A DNA stretch of 64,000 nt from positions 1 to 64,000 of the forward strand of contig CAMYYD010000006.1 of assembly GCA_947303395.1 (NCBI GenBank), read 5' to 3'. This DNA is from an uncultured Bacteroidales bacterium (GTDB lineage Bacteria > Bacteroidota > Bacteroidia > Bacteroidales > F082). The notes below the pieces were generated by a model that worked only from the letters and a program-made list of their open reading frames with translations, was not told where the DNA came from and did no database searches. The position numbers were made by a program, and so were the translations under genes. This document shows positions 45,136-53,737 of the stretch, piece after piece (within the stretch, counting starts at the first letter, position 1; each line of letters starts with the position of its first letter).

Positions 45136-47196
45136 TTATTTCTCGATTCTGATTCTTGCGTCGACAGCGACCACGTTCTTCGGGTTGCCAAGCAACGGGT
45201 TGAGGTCCATCTCAGCAATCTCAGGAGCTGCCATCACCAAAGCGGCGACTCTTGCAATCTGCTCTGCGTAAACATCGACATTCACTGGCTGCTGACCGCG
45301 AACGCCTTGCAAAATCTTGTATCCGCGAAGCTTCGTAAGTGCTTCTTTCGCCTCATCAGCGCTGATTGGCACCAACGAGCTTTGGACGTCTTTCAACACC
45401 TCGATGAAGATGCCTCCCAAGCCGAAGAACACCTGGTGTCCGAACTTGTTATCGCGGATTGTGCCGATGTAAACCTCAGTACCGTCAAGCATTGGGTACA
45501 TCTCAACGGCGTAGGTGTCTTTGATAGCCATCAAGCGGTCGAACTCCTTGCCGACAGTCTCGATGTCGCGTACATTCAATGTCACGCCGCCAACATCTGA
45601 CTTGTGGACTGGTCCGACGACCTTCATCACTAGCGGATAACCAACCTCGTTGGCGAAGTCGAGAGCCTGCTGTTTCTTGTCAACGACGCGGATCTGCTTC
45701 TGTGCGATGCCAGCTGCGTCGAGGAGTTCGTAAATCTTATCAGGAGCGATATATCCGTTCTCGCAGCTGTCGATGCACTTGCGGATGCGAGCTGTGTCGA
45801 TCTTTGGCATCTCAACGTTCTCAGGCTGTGGCTTCGGAGTGTTGTAAACCTTGCAGATTGCATTGCCGAGCACACATTCCTCAGGGAAGTTGATGCGGCC
45901 TTTTGCAATGAAATCGTTAATTTCGTCTTTCACGTTGATGATTGAAGGCAACACAGGGAAGATAGGCTTCTTGCAGGTCTTCATCTTCTGGTCGAGCAGG
46001 TCATAAACCTCTTTGTTGCTGAACAATCCCGGTGAGCCGAAGATGACCACTGAGAAGTCGATGTCGGTATATTCGTTTTCAACTGTGTCGATGATATATC
46101 CGAGCTGCTCGGCTGTTCCTGTTGCGAGGAAGTCGATAGGGTTACCGACTGATGAGCCAGCGAAGAGTTTCTCCAACAATGCCGGGCTTGCCGGATGTTC
46201 TTTCAATGATGGCACTTCCATGCCGCCGTTCGACAAAACGTCGGTAAGCATGACGGCCGGACCGCCTGCGTGGGTGATGACGGCGCAGCGTTTGCCTTTG
46301 ATTTCAGGGTGCATGAACACGCCGCACACTGTCGTCAGCTCCTGACGGTTCTGGCAACGCACGATGCCTGCTTTCTTGAACAATGCGTCAACAACGGCGT
46401 CGTTTGTAGCGAGAGCGCCGGTGTGTGACGATGCTGCACGGCTACCTGCTGCAGAGCCACCTGACTTAATAGCTGCGATATGGCATCCTTTGTTGATGAG
46501 GCTGCGTGAGTGTTTTAGCAATCTCTGTGGGTCGCCAATCTTTTCCATGTAAAGCATGATGACTCTTGAGCTCTTTTCAGGGTCGAAGGTTTCGTCCAAG
46601 TGTTCCAAAACGTCCTCGATACCAAGCTGAGCGCTGTTACCGACAGCCCAGACGCTGTTGAATTTAAGACCGTTGCTGATTCCGTATTCCTTAATAAACA
46701 CAGCTGTAGCGCCTGATCCTGTGATGAAATCGACTCCGTGAGGATCAAGGGTTGGGATAGGGGTGTCGAAGCAGCCTGCGTAGTTCACGTTGAGGAAGCC
46801 TGTGCAGTTAGGGCCAATCAAGCTGCCGCCGACGCTGTTGATGGTGTCGACGATATGTTTCTCAATCAAAGCACCTTCGTGATTCTCCTCTGAGAATCCG
46901 GCACTGATGATGATGAAGCCTTTGCAGCCTTTCTCTTTTGCCAAAACATCGACGGTCTGTGCGCAGAACTTAGCTGCGATGCAGAGGATGGCGCAGTCTA
47001 CCTGTGGAAGGTCATTGACGCTGGCGTAGCATTTCACGCCCTGCACCTCAGTCTCTTTCGGGTTCACCGCGTAGACAGGACCTCTGAAAGGGCTCTCAAG
47101 AAGGTTTTTCAAAGCTTTCCCACCAGGTTTGTGGATGTCACTCGACGCACCGCACACCACGATGCTCTTCGGATTTAAAAGTTCTCTTGCAATCAT
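45136..47196 (-). CDS. Acetate-CoA ligase (ADP-forming), fused alpha-beta
   Basis: Converts acetyl-CoA + ADP + phosphate to acetate + CoA + ATP (reversible), conserving energy by substrate-level phosphorylation. The 686 residues hold both subunits in one chain: CoA-binding domain (about 1-130, starting LNPKSIVVCGASSDIHKPG), CoA-ligase domains (about 140-450) with the phospho-histidine in SSHTGALATND (near 256), and the C-terminal ATP-grasp domain (about 470-686, GYPLVMKVVGPVHKSDVGGV). Other acyl-CoA substrates are possible. The promoter region carries a 14-bp inverted repeat around the -7 box. Confidence 0.92.
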   Translation of the reverse strand: MIARELLNPKSIVVCGASSDIHKPGGKALKNLLESPFRGPVYAVNPKETEVQGVKCYASVNDLPQVDCAILCIAAKFCAQTVDVLAKEKGCKGFIIISAGFSEENHEGALIEKHIVDTINSVGGSLIGPNCTGFLNVNYAGCFDTPIPTLDPHGVDFITGSGATAVFIKEYGISNGLKFNSVWAVGNSAQLGIEDVLEHLDETFDPEKSSRVIMLYMEKIGDPQRLLKHSRSLINKGCHIAAIKSGGSAAGSRAASSHTGALATNDAVVDALFKKAGIVRCQNRQELTTVCGVFMHPEIKGKRCAVITHAGGPAVMLTDVLSNGGMEVPSLKEHPASPALLEKLFAGSSVGNPIDFLATGTAEQLGYIIDTVENEYTDIDFSVVIFGSPGLFSNKEVYDLLDQKMKTCKKPIFPVLPSIINVKDEINDFIAKGRINFPEECVLGNAICKVYNTPKPQPENVEMPKIDTARIRKCIDSCENGYIAPDKIYELLDAAGIAQKQIRVVDKKQQALDFANEVGYPLVMKVVGPVHKSDVGGVTLNVRDIETVGKEFDRLMAIKDTYAVEMYPMLDGTEVYIGTIRDNKFGHQVFFGLGGIFIEVLKDVQSSLVPISADEAKEALTKLRGYKILQGVRGQQPVNVDVYAEQIARVAALVMAAPEIAEMDLNPLLGNPKNVVAVDARIRIEK

Positions 47197-47244
47197 ATAT
47201 CTGTATTTTTAATTTGTTCAAATTTTCTGCAAAAATACAGATAT
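47197..47244 (-). promoter_or_regulatory. Promoter of the acetyl-CoA synthetase operon with a 14-bp inverted repeat
   Basis: The minus strand carries a TATTTTTG box at 47237-47230. ATATCTGTATTTTT (47197-47210) and AAAAATACAGATAT (47231-47244) are perfect inverted copies 34 bp apart. One arm contains the -7 box; the other abuts the start codon. Only one arm is transcribed, so this is a DNA-level element, perhaps a two-site operator. Confidence 0.7.
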
Positions 47245-47277
47245 TTCGTGGAATTTAAAAATTAATTTTCACCTTTT

Positions 47278-48918
47278 TTAATGAACCACAATCTTCCTCG
47301 ACAATGCTTGTCCGTTTTCAAAAATGATTTGAATTATCGCCAAGCCTTTGTAATCTTGTAAATCAAGATTAATCTGTTCGGAATTGCAGGATTTGTTAAA
47401 TAAAACACGTCCTGTGTAGTCGCAAACAGAGATTTTATCAATCTTTTTCTCGGAAGATATTTCAATAATTCCATTCGACGGATTCGGAAAAATCTGAATC
47501 TCTGAAGAATAAGATTCATCAATTCCATCAAATTCCACTGATGTGATGTCGATGACTTTTTTTAGATAGTATGCGTTATAATACCAATTGGAAACCATGC
47601 CTGTAGCTGTGAAACTATCGCCTACATAAACTGTTTTGTTGCCCACGGTTATGTGGTCCGGAGCGGTATATTCATATATAAATTGTTTCAAATAATAAGT
47701 CTCGTCATCTTGGGTTCGGACTACAAGAATGTTGCCCCAATAAAACGGATTGCTCGCAACAGCCAAAGTGCATTGAAGGGTTTCTTCTTGTTCCTCAAAT
47801 TCCACCTGGTTAATGTAAACACTATATAATATATTCTGATAGTTGTTTATGAATATACTGGCTAAAAGAGTGGCTTTTAACTGTTGCGAGGTTACTTGGA
47901 TGGTATCATTGTCAACGACATAGAAACCAAAGAAACCATCACCATTATTGGGATTTTTGAGATAATAGTCAACAGTCTCGCTAATTAAAGCCATATCCAA
48001 TCCTGGCAACGGAGGTCCTGCACCAATATACGGCATCGGGGCATCGCCCATGCCTCCAACTAGTATGTGTTCTGTTTCAGACTGCAATTTTATGACTTCA
48101 AGGGCATTGAAATGATTTCCATACAAATCATAACGAATGAATTCATATCCCCCGATAACCACAGAATCGTCTTCCATAAAAACGGCTTCATTGATATAGT
48201 TGTTTATGAGCTTTCTTTTGTTCGTCAGATAATGATATTCATCCCCGTCGAACACCGAAAGGAACGAATCATCCTCCTTGGTAAGGGTGCCACTGATGCT
48301 AAAATCTTCAACATCATAAGGAAGCGCGTCAGCAAGTTCAATGACAGTGAAAGAATTACCGTTGTAATTTGTTAAAGTATTGGTTTTCCCGAAGAATAGA
48401 TACCGTTTGCCCTGCACAAGAGTCCTGCCGTTGATAGCAAAAGAATTGGCTGCTTGAAGCTCTCCATGGATGGTGATATAATAACCATCCATGCCATTGT
48501 AATGGTAAAAACATGCCGCTGTAATTGTGTCTGGACCAGGGTATGCAATATCGTGATGTGAATAAAACCCCATAATTTGCCGGGTGGTGGAACTGAGGTT
48601 TTTGCTGATGCTGATAGTTTGAAACGCTTCTCCATTCCCGTCTTCCATCTCCAAAATATTTCCAACAACCGAAATCTCGTTTCCAACCGCAATAGTATCG
48701 TAATGAATCACCAAATCTTCAAGATATGGATTGGGCCAATAGTTGTCAACCATCACGTAATATGTTTCGCTTTCAGTAGTGATGGCAAAACGAGTGTCGC
48801 AGACATTCTGCTCGAAATATGGAGCCGCAATGCGGTTCACCACGCCAGTTATGGTGTCCTGGGCGAAACTGCAATATGCAGTCGCCAATATAATTAATAA
48901 GGTAAAGGTTTTTTTCAT
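47278..48918 (-). CDS. T9SS-tailed exported protein with repeated OB-like modules
   Basis: A 546-residue exported protein starting MKKTFTLLIILATAYCSFAQ (signal peptide); a 17-residue upstream extension is rejected because it would have no signal peptide at its start. The body has at least four related beta-strand modules, each with a 'gtvtkied/yyltn/vGdsi-vvG' feel (for example ITGVVNRIAAPYFEQ, ISGTLTKEDDSFLSVFDGDE and KTVYVGDSFTATGMVSNW), suggesting tandem OB-like folds. The last ~75 residues are a T9SS sorting domain (IQIFPNPSNGIIEI). The role is unknown. It is a single-gene unit with its own promoter box. Confidence 0.7.
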   Translation of the reverse strand: MKKTFTLLIILATAYCSFAQDTITGVVNRIAAPYFEQNVCDTRFAITTESETYYVMVDNYWPNPYLEDLVIHYDTIAVGNEISVVGNILEMEDGNGEAFQTISISKNLSSTTRQIMGFYSHHDIAYPGPDTITAACFYHYNGMDGYYITIHGELQAANSFAINGRTLVQGKRYLFFGKTNTLTNYNGNSFTVIELADALPYDVEDFSISGTLTKEDDSFLSVFDGDEYHYLTNKRKLINNYINEAVFMEDDSVVIGGYEFIRYDLYGNHFNALEVIKLQSETEHILVGGMGDAPMPYIGAGPPLPGLDMALISETVDYYLKNPNNGDGFFGFYVVDNDTIQVTSQQLKATLLASIFINNYQNILYSVYINQVEFEEQEETLQCTLAVASNPFYWGNILVVRTQDDETYYLKQFIYEYTAPDHITVGNKTVYVGDSFTATGMVSNWYYNAYYLKKVIDITSVEFDGIDESYSSEIQIFPNPSNGIIEISSEKKIDKISVCDYTGRVLFNKSCNSEQINLDLQDYKGLAIIQIIFENGQALSRKIVVH

Positions 48919-48966
48919 AACTGATTGAGTTTTAATGGTTAAACCATTTGTTTTATAATGGTCTCG

Positions 48967-48974
48967 CAAAAATA
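48967..48974 (-). promoter_or_regulatory. -7 box (TATTTTTG) for the T9SS-tailed gene
   Basis: A full TAnnTTTG match on the minus strand. The predicted ~45-base leader contains a small palindrome, AATGGTTAAACCATT. Confidence 0.6.
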
Positions 48975-49018
48975 TAAATTATTTTTGAGAAAAACAAATA
49001 ATTATGAAAAAATTGTAT

Positions 49019-49039
49019 GAGAGGTTTTATGAATCTCTT
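49019..49039 (-). terminator. Possible terminator of the diacylglycerol-kinase-like gene
   Basis: GAGAGGTT (49019-49026) pairs with AATCTCTT (49032-49039), with two wobbles, just past the minus-strand stop. Read on the minus strand a T-rich stretch follows. Confidence 0.5.
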
Positions 49040-49041
49040 AT

Positions 49042-49947
49042 TCAAACTGCCGGGACAACGAATCTTATCGCCTGCCGCTTATTCTCAACAACGATTCTAT
49101 TCCCCTGCAAAATCTCACCGTCCAATGAGACGCAAAATCCTTTGCCGCCTTCAATCACAACCTGTTTCGCCCTGCGGTATACGATGATATCCTTGAACTT
49201 CGGATTGTCGAGATGAGTCCCGTTGGTATAAGATTTTTTCAGCAATGCGAATTTTATTCTTGAAACAGGCTTGATAAGGCAAACCTCCAGCCAACCGTCG
49301 TCGTTCAACGAACGGGGTGCGCATTTGTAGCTGCCGCCCACGTATTTGCCGTTGGCAATGGTGCAGAGGCATATCTTACCGTCGTTGAGCTTCTCGCCGT
49401 CGGCGTAGACGGTGCATTTCGTGCGCATCCCAGTCAAAAACGCCCGCAACACTGCGATAGGATAGCACATCTTACCTCCAATGATAGGATAACGGCGGAT
49501 TTTATGCATCACCTTGGCAACAATCGAGTCCAATCCGAAATGCGTGGCGTTGATGGCAAACCGCCCGTTGACCTGCATGATGTCGATACGCTTCTCGGTG
49601 CCGTGCATGGCGTTCTCAACATTTCTAAATGCCTTTAAATCAGCATAATATTTAATGTAATCGTTGCCGCTGCCGTAAGCTAACACGGCCAAGCTCGCGT
49701 TCGGGTAACCGTAGATGCCGCTCGCCACCTTGTTGAGCGTACCGTCGCCGCCACAAGCGTAAAACCGCACTTCCTCATCGGGATGAGCCTCGAGGTACGA
49801 CTTGATTTGACAAATATTGTCTTTTGCTGAATCAGGTGTAAAGATTTCATAGTCAATGACTTCGCTTTCATTAGCGATTGCCTTCTCAACCTCTTTGAGG
49901 CACGAATGCTCGCCAGCAACAGTATTGACAATGAAAATATGCTTCAT
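49042..49947 (-). CDS. Diacylglycerol kinase-like lipid kinase
   Basis: A 301-residue enzyme of the DagK/YegS/sphingosine kinase family. The nucleotide-binding motif is GGDGTLNKVASG (residues 66-77), with SGNDYIKY downstream in place of the usual GTxNDfAR. The C-terminal beta-sandwich shows VSLDGEILQGN. The start MKHIFIVN is used because the frame's upstream extension runs into the TATTTTTG promoter box at 49966-49973. It likely phosphorylates a diacylglycerol or sphingoid lipid. Bacteroidales make sphingolipids, but the substrate is not decided by the sequence. Confidence 0.88.
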   Translation of the reverse strand: MKHIFIVNTVAGEHSCLKEVEKAIANESEVIDYEIFTPDSAKDNICQIKSYLEAHPDEEVRFYACGGDGTLNKVASGIYGYPNASLAVLAYGSGNDYIKYYADLKAFRNVENAMHGTEKRIDIMQVNGRFAINATHFGLDSIVAKVMHKIRRYPIIGGKMCYPIAVLRAFLTGMRTKCTVYADGEKLNDGKICLCTIANGKYVGGSYKCAPRSLNDDGWLEVCLIKPVSRIKFALLKKSYTNGTHLDNPKFKDIIVYRRAKQVVIEGGKGFCVSLDGEILQGNRIVVENKRQAIRFVVPAV

Positions 49948-49965
49948 TTCGTTCCCAATTTTTTG

Positions 49966-49973
49966 CAAAAATA
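49966..49973 (-). promoter_or_regulatory. -7 box (TATTTTTG) for the lipid kinase gene
   Basis: A minus-strand TATTTTTG 18 bases before the kinase ATG, in the 50-base gap after the thioesterase gene. Confidence 0.6.
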
Positions 49974-49997
49974 GGGAATTTTCAAATTAGCACCAAA

Positions 49998-50729
49998 TTA
50001 ATTTTTAATATAAGCGTAGGTGATTGCTTTACCGTCTCTCTTTATCGCGAAATGCCATGCGTCGTCGACTTTTTTACGGTATATGCGCAGCACGTCGCCT
50101 TCCAGACTCTCAGCCTCGTAATGAATCTCTAACTCTTTGAGTGTCATGGCTTCCAGCTCTTTGACTGAGAATGAGTCGAGGACCATCATGCAGTATTTTG
50201 TGTTGTTGGTATGGTGTGAAATGTCGATGTCGCAGGCGCGAATGGTCTTCTCATACACGAAATCGTCTTCAGTGAAGTCGTCTTTGAATCTTTTAAACGT
50301 CGGTTCGCAAGCTTTCTCCGGAAGGAATTGAATATCAGGATATTGCACGCTGTCTGTCTTGCGCAGGCGACGTGTCTCTTTGTCTAAAATCACCCATTCG
50401 GCCACGCTGTTGACAGCAGGCGTCATGTCGGTTTTCAAAATCTGATACGAACGTAAACAACGCAGCATCTCAGGTCCCGAAGGCCAGGTCTTCAAAATAA
50501 CATCTTCATGGTCTTTAACCTCGTTCTTGAACTCGAATTTTATGCGTCGGACGACCCAGAAGGCGTTGTCGCGTTCTCCTAATGTGGGCTGGTCGATGCC
50601 GAGTTGCATGGCGTTGGCGTCAGCGAGCTCCTCAAACAAGGTCTGCATCATAAAAGGACTCAGCCTGTTCACGCTGTCGCAATAACTCGACCACACCTTG
50701 AAGTTCTTTTTATACTGATTGTTTTCCAT
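49998..50729 (-). CDS. Acyl-ACP thioesterase
   Basis: A 243-residue double hot-dog enzyme that releases fatty acids from acyl carrier protein. The first hot dog has YCDSVNRLSPFMMQTLFEEL and FWVVRRIKFEF; the second has DIDISHHTNNTKYCMMV, where the Asp/Asn/His motif normally reads D-N-HVNN-Y (here Asp167-Asp169 and HHTNN at 172-176). The Asn of the usual DxN is replaced by Asp, a mild departure. It starts one base after the rRNA methyltransferase gene, in one minus-strand operon with it and the EamA transporter. Confidence 0.87.
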   Translation of the reverse strand: MENNQYKKNFKVWSSYCDSVNRLSPFMMQTLFEELADANAMQLGIDQPTLGERDNAFWVVRRIKFEFKNEVKDHEDVILKTWPSGPEMLRCLRSYQILKTDMTPAVNSVAEWVILDKETRRLRKTDSVQYPDIQFLPEKACEPTFKRFKDDFTEDDFVYEKTIRACDIDISHHTNNTKYCMMVLDSFSVKELEAMTLKELEIHYEAESLEGDVLRIYRKKVDDAWHFAIKRDGKAITYAYIKN

Positions 50730-50730
50730 G

Positions 50731-51501
50731 TTATTTTCGTCTTTGTCTTATAGCCTCAAACGTCACAATCGCCGTTGTTACACTCACATTCAGCGAATCT
50801 GCGATTCCGTTCATTGGGATGATGATGTTCTGATCAGCTGCGTCAACCCATTGTTGCGAGATGCCTGTCGCCTCAGTTCCCATCACTATTGCCGATGCTT
50901 TCTTGAAGTCTGCGTCAAGGTAATCAATTGAAGCCTTGAGATACGTGCAATAAATTGTTATCTTATTGTCTTTCAACCACTTGATGCAGTCTTCCGATGA
51001 GCATGCAAACAGCGGCACCGAGAAAATGCATCCTACGCTGGCTCTGATTGCATTCGGGTTGTATAGGTCGGTTCTTGGGTCTGCAATGATTACAGCGTCA
51101 ACTCCAGCTGCATCGGCTGTACGCATCACTGCACCGAGGTTTCCTGGTTTCTCCACAGTCTCCAAAACGATGATGAGTGGGTTCTTCTTTTTAGGTTTAA
51201 ACTGCTGTAAATCAGCGTATTTTGGGATGGCTACAGCAAGAAGTCCGTCGCTGCCTTCACGGTAGGCGATCTTCTCGAACACTTCCAACGAGACTTCCTC
51301 AATCGAGCGCGCCGTGATTCCTGCGCCGTTTTTTGCTATTTCAGGACATACAAATAGTGTATCGACCTCAAAGCCACATGCGACGGCGCGCTCGATCTCG
51401 CGTCGACCTTCAATCAGGATGCGGTTTTGCTCCCGACGCTCAGAAGCTTTTTCTAACTTGCTGATATTCTTAATCTTAGGATTGGTCTTGCTCGTAATCA
51501 T
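50731..51501 (-). CDS. TrmH/SpoU-family RNA 2'-O-methyltransferase
   Basis: A 256-residue SPOUT enzyme. The N-terminal substrate-binding part begins MITSKTNPKIKNISKLEKA and includes ILIEGRREIERA. The three SpoU motifs are intact: VEKPGNLGAVMRTADAAGV; IVMGTEATGISQQW; and IIIPMNGIADSLNVSVTTAI. It methylates the 2'-O of a tRNA or rRNA residue using SAM; the exact target is not clear from sequence, with RlmB-like 23S rRNA methylation one option. It overlaps the EamA gene by four bases. Confidence 0.9.
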   Translation of the reverse strand: MITSKTNPKIKNISKLEKASERREQNRILIEGRREIERAVACGFEVDTLFVCPEIAKNGAGITARSIEEVSLEVFEKIAYREGSDGLLAVAIPKYADLQQFKPKKKNPLIIVLETVEKPGNLGAVMRTADAAGVDAVIIADPRTDLYNPNAIRASVGCIFSVPLFACSSEDCIKWLKDNKITIYCTYLKASIDYLDADFKKASAIVMGTEATGISQQWVDAADQNIIIPMNGIADSLNVSVTTAIVTFEAIRQRRK

Positions 51502-52391
51502 ACTTTAGCCTCCTTCTTTTTTAACTGGGAGAAAATCAAACCTACAACAACTATCACTATGCCTATCATCTTGTTGCTCGACAATGCTTCAATTCCTAAA
51601 ATGAAACTGAAAATGCCAGTAAACACTGGAATTAGATTGCTGTAAACGTTGGCTCTCGAAGCTCCGAGTCTGCTGAATGCATATGCCCACAATGAGTAGG
51701 CGATGGCGCTGCAGAACACACCGAGGCATACCAAAGGCACGATATAACCGCTCACATTAGCGAAATTCGACGGCTCAAACTGCTCCATGACAATGGTCAT
51801 CGGGATGAAATAAATCATGCCGACAATGTTTTGCATCCAAGTGATTGTCAATGGTTTATAAAGTTTTGTAAGCTTGGCTAACGATATTGAATAACCCACA
51901 GCTACGAGTACTGCGCAGAACAGGAAAAGCACGCCTTTGGTAGATGCCACAAACTCCAAATTCTTGTTCATCAGCATCACCATCACGCCTAGAAACGACA
52001 CGATCAAGCCAATGATATTCATCACCGAAAGTCTCTCTTTCAGGAAAACCGACGCCGCGATAGGTGTCACCAGCGGAATCATTGCGATAATTGCTGACCC
52101 TATGATAGGAGAGGTGTTTTTCAAGCCGTATCCCTCGAAAATGAAGTACAAAAACGGCTCGAACATCGCTGCCAAAGCAAATAATCCGAGATGCTTGCGC
52201 TCGACTTTTTCGTTTAATTTGAAAATGAAAAGTATCGCTGTAAAGAAAATTGTCGCCACCACCAAACGCAGAAAAATTGTCGCCGTCGGGTTCAGGTTTC
52301 GATACACCTGTGTCGACCAGATGAACGATAACCCCCAGATAATCATGGCGATAACGCCTGCAATGTGAACTATGTAATTTCTGTTTTTCAT
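51498..52391 (-). CDS. EamA/DMT-family transporter
   Basis: A 297-residue inner-membrane transporter of the drug/metabolite superfamily. About ten hydrophobic helices are arranged as two EamA repeats. The first repeat begins IVHIAGVIAMIIWGLSFIWS; the second runs from GVLFLFCAVLVAVGYSISLA to MIGIVIVVVGLIF. The substrate cannot be predicted. It is first in the operon with the rRNA methyltransferase and thioesterase genes. Its ATG lies only four bases after a TATTTTTG box, so the message may lack a leader. Confidence 0.9.
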   Translation of the reverse strand: MKNRNYIVHIAGVIAMIIWGLSFIWSTQVYRNLNPTATIFLRLVVATIFFTAILFIFKLNEKVERKHLGLFALAAMFEPFLYFIFEGYGLKNTSPIIGSAIIAMIPLVTPIAASVFLKERLSVMNIIGLIVSFLGVMVMLMNKNLEFVASTKGVLFLFCAVLVAVGYSISLAKLTKLYKPLTITWMQNIVGMIYFIPMTIVMEQFEPSNFANVSGYIVPLVCLGVFCSAIAYSLWAYAFSRLGASRANVYSNLIPVFTGIFSFILGIEALSSNKMIGIVIVVVGLIFSQLKKKEAKV

Positions 52392-52395
52392 GGCG

Positions 52396-52447
52396 CAAAA
52401 ATAGTCAAAATAATTGATTCTATATTCAAAATAATTTTGTAATTTTG
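52396..52447. promoter_or_regulatory. Divergent promoters of the EamA operon and the PHP-like gene
   Basis: Minus strand: TATTTTTG at 52403-52396, four bases from the EamA ATG. Plus strand: two back-to-back TAATTTTG boxes at 52432-52439 and 52440-52447, ahead of the ATG at 52464. The two plus-strand boxes are eight bases apart, so either could be used. Confidence 0.6.
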
Positions 52448-52463
52448 TTGTTTATTATTGTAA

Positions 52464-53654
52464 ATGATGAAAATTTTAAAATATCTAATATATCTCGTTA
52501 TCGCTTTTGTCGGTTTTCTCGTCGCGATGAATCTATTCGTGCCGGTTTATGTCTTCGACGAGCCTGTTCCTTTTCATGGCGATTATCTCTTGAATCCTTA
52601 TCAAGATATTGACTCAACCTATTGGAAATGCTGCAATTTCCACGGACATACACGTCAATATGGCGGCGTGACAAATGGTCGCAACAACGGCAATGCGGTT
52701 TACGACAGCATGTATCGCCTTTTTGGCTACGACCATGTCGGAATCTCTGATTATAATAAGGTGAATGCCTACGAAGACGGTCGCGACCCTGGTTTCATAC
52801 CTGGCTACGAGCACGGCTATAATGTTTGGAAGACGCATCAGGTGTGCCTCGGCACCAAAAAAGTGCGTCGCATAGATTATTTCTTATATCAGACTTTAAG
52901 TCATAAACAACACATGCTCAATAAGTTATCTGAACAAAATCGTGTCGTTGCAGTAGCTCACCCCAGTTTTGTCGACGGTAGCTACAATGTCCGCGACATG
53001 AAATACCTCAGCAATTACAAACTTCTTGAGGTTCTGAACGGTTTTGTCAACTCACCTGAGCACTGGGATATGGCACTCTCAAATGGTCATCTCGTCTATC
53101 TCATTGCCGATGACGATACTCATGATGTGCTGAAAGTCAATGATATAGCGTTGCGTATTACGTATATCAACGCTAAAGACAATGACGCCAACCAGCTCTA
53201 CGATGCGCTTCTTTCAGGCAAGGCAGTCGGCATCGATTTTAAACTCGACCGTGAGGAGGAAATGAATCATAAAGTCGCTCGTTTCAAACGCGACATACCT
53301 TATTTAAATAGTGCAAAACTGAATGGCGCCGATTTCACTGTAAGTGTCACAAAACCAATCAAAAAAGCTGAGTTTATCGGACAAAACGGCGTGGTTCTGA
53401 AAGAGAAAAACTATAAAAAAGACCAGAAAGTTTTCACTGCTTCATACCAAATTCAGCCATCTGATCAATACGTCCGTACGGTTATTACATTCTTTGACAA
53501 TACCACAATGTGGCTCAACCCAATCACTCGCCACGAAAGCGATGTTATTGTAAAACAACGCCTCGATCACATTTCATACTCCTGGACCGCAGCGTTGTGG
53601 GGCATTTACATTGGAATAATTGCGCTTATAGTAATACTAATCAAAAGGAAATAA
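52464..53654 (+). CDS. Membrane-anchored PHP-like phosphoesterase-domain protein
   Basis: A 396-residue protein with a transmembrane helix at each end (about residues 5-25, LIYLVIAFVGFLVAMNLFV, and 372-392, IYIGIIALIVILI). Between them is a domain that starts like a PHP metal-dependent hydrolase (CCNFHGHTRQYGG, with the HxH motif) and continues with VAVAHPSF and YLIADDDTHD, positions that fit further metal ligands. The domain would face the periplasm. The substrate is unknown, and the PHP match is partial. It has its own divergent promoter and ends at a long hairpin. Confidence 0.7.
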   Translation: MMKILKYLIYLVIAFVGFLVAMNLFVPVYVFDEPVPFHGDYLLNPYQDIDSTYWKCCNFHGHTRQYGGVTNGRNNGNAVYDSMYRLFGYDHVGISDYNKVNAYEDGRDPGFIPGYEHGYNVWKTHQVCLGTKKVRRIDYFLYQTLSHKQHMLNKLSEQNRVVAVAHPSFVDGSYNVRDMKYLSNYKLLEVLNGFVNSPEHWDMALSNGHLVYLIADDDTHDVLKVNDIALRITYINAKDNDANQLYDALLSGKAVGIDFKLDREEEMNHKVARFKRDIPYLNSAKLNGADFTVSVTKPIKKAEFIGQNGVVLKEKNYKKDQKVFTASYQIQPSDQYVRTVITFFDNTTMWLNPITRHESDVIVKQRLDHISYSWTAALWGIYIGIIALIVILIKRK

Positions 53655-53656
53655 AA

Positions 53657-53724
53657 CAATAATCATACAAAAAAACAGGCCTTAGAAAGGACAGATTTCG
53701 AGACTGCTTTTTGTATGATTATTG
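53657..53724. terminator. Long hairpin with perfect 17-bp arms between convergent genes
   Basis: CAATAATCATACAAAAA (53657-53673) is exactly complementary to TTTTTGTATGATTATTG (53708-53724), with a 34-base loop that contains a smaller CCTT/AAGG hairpin. It lies between the PHP-like gene (+) and nadE (-), and either direction gives a stem with a T-rich side, so a bidirectional terminator is likely. Confidence 0.8.
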
Positions 53725-53737
53725 CTGAATTTAAAAA

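Noticed and set aside
53657..53724. tRNA or other known structured RNA in the long hairpin
   Set aside because: No cloverleaf, no CCA end and no conserved tRNA positions; a simple long stem explains it best.
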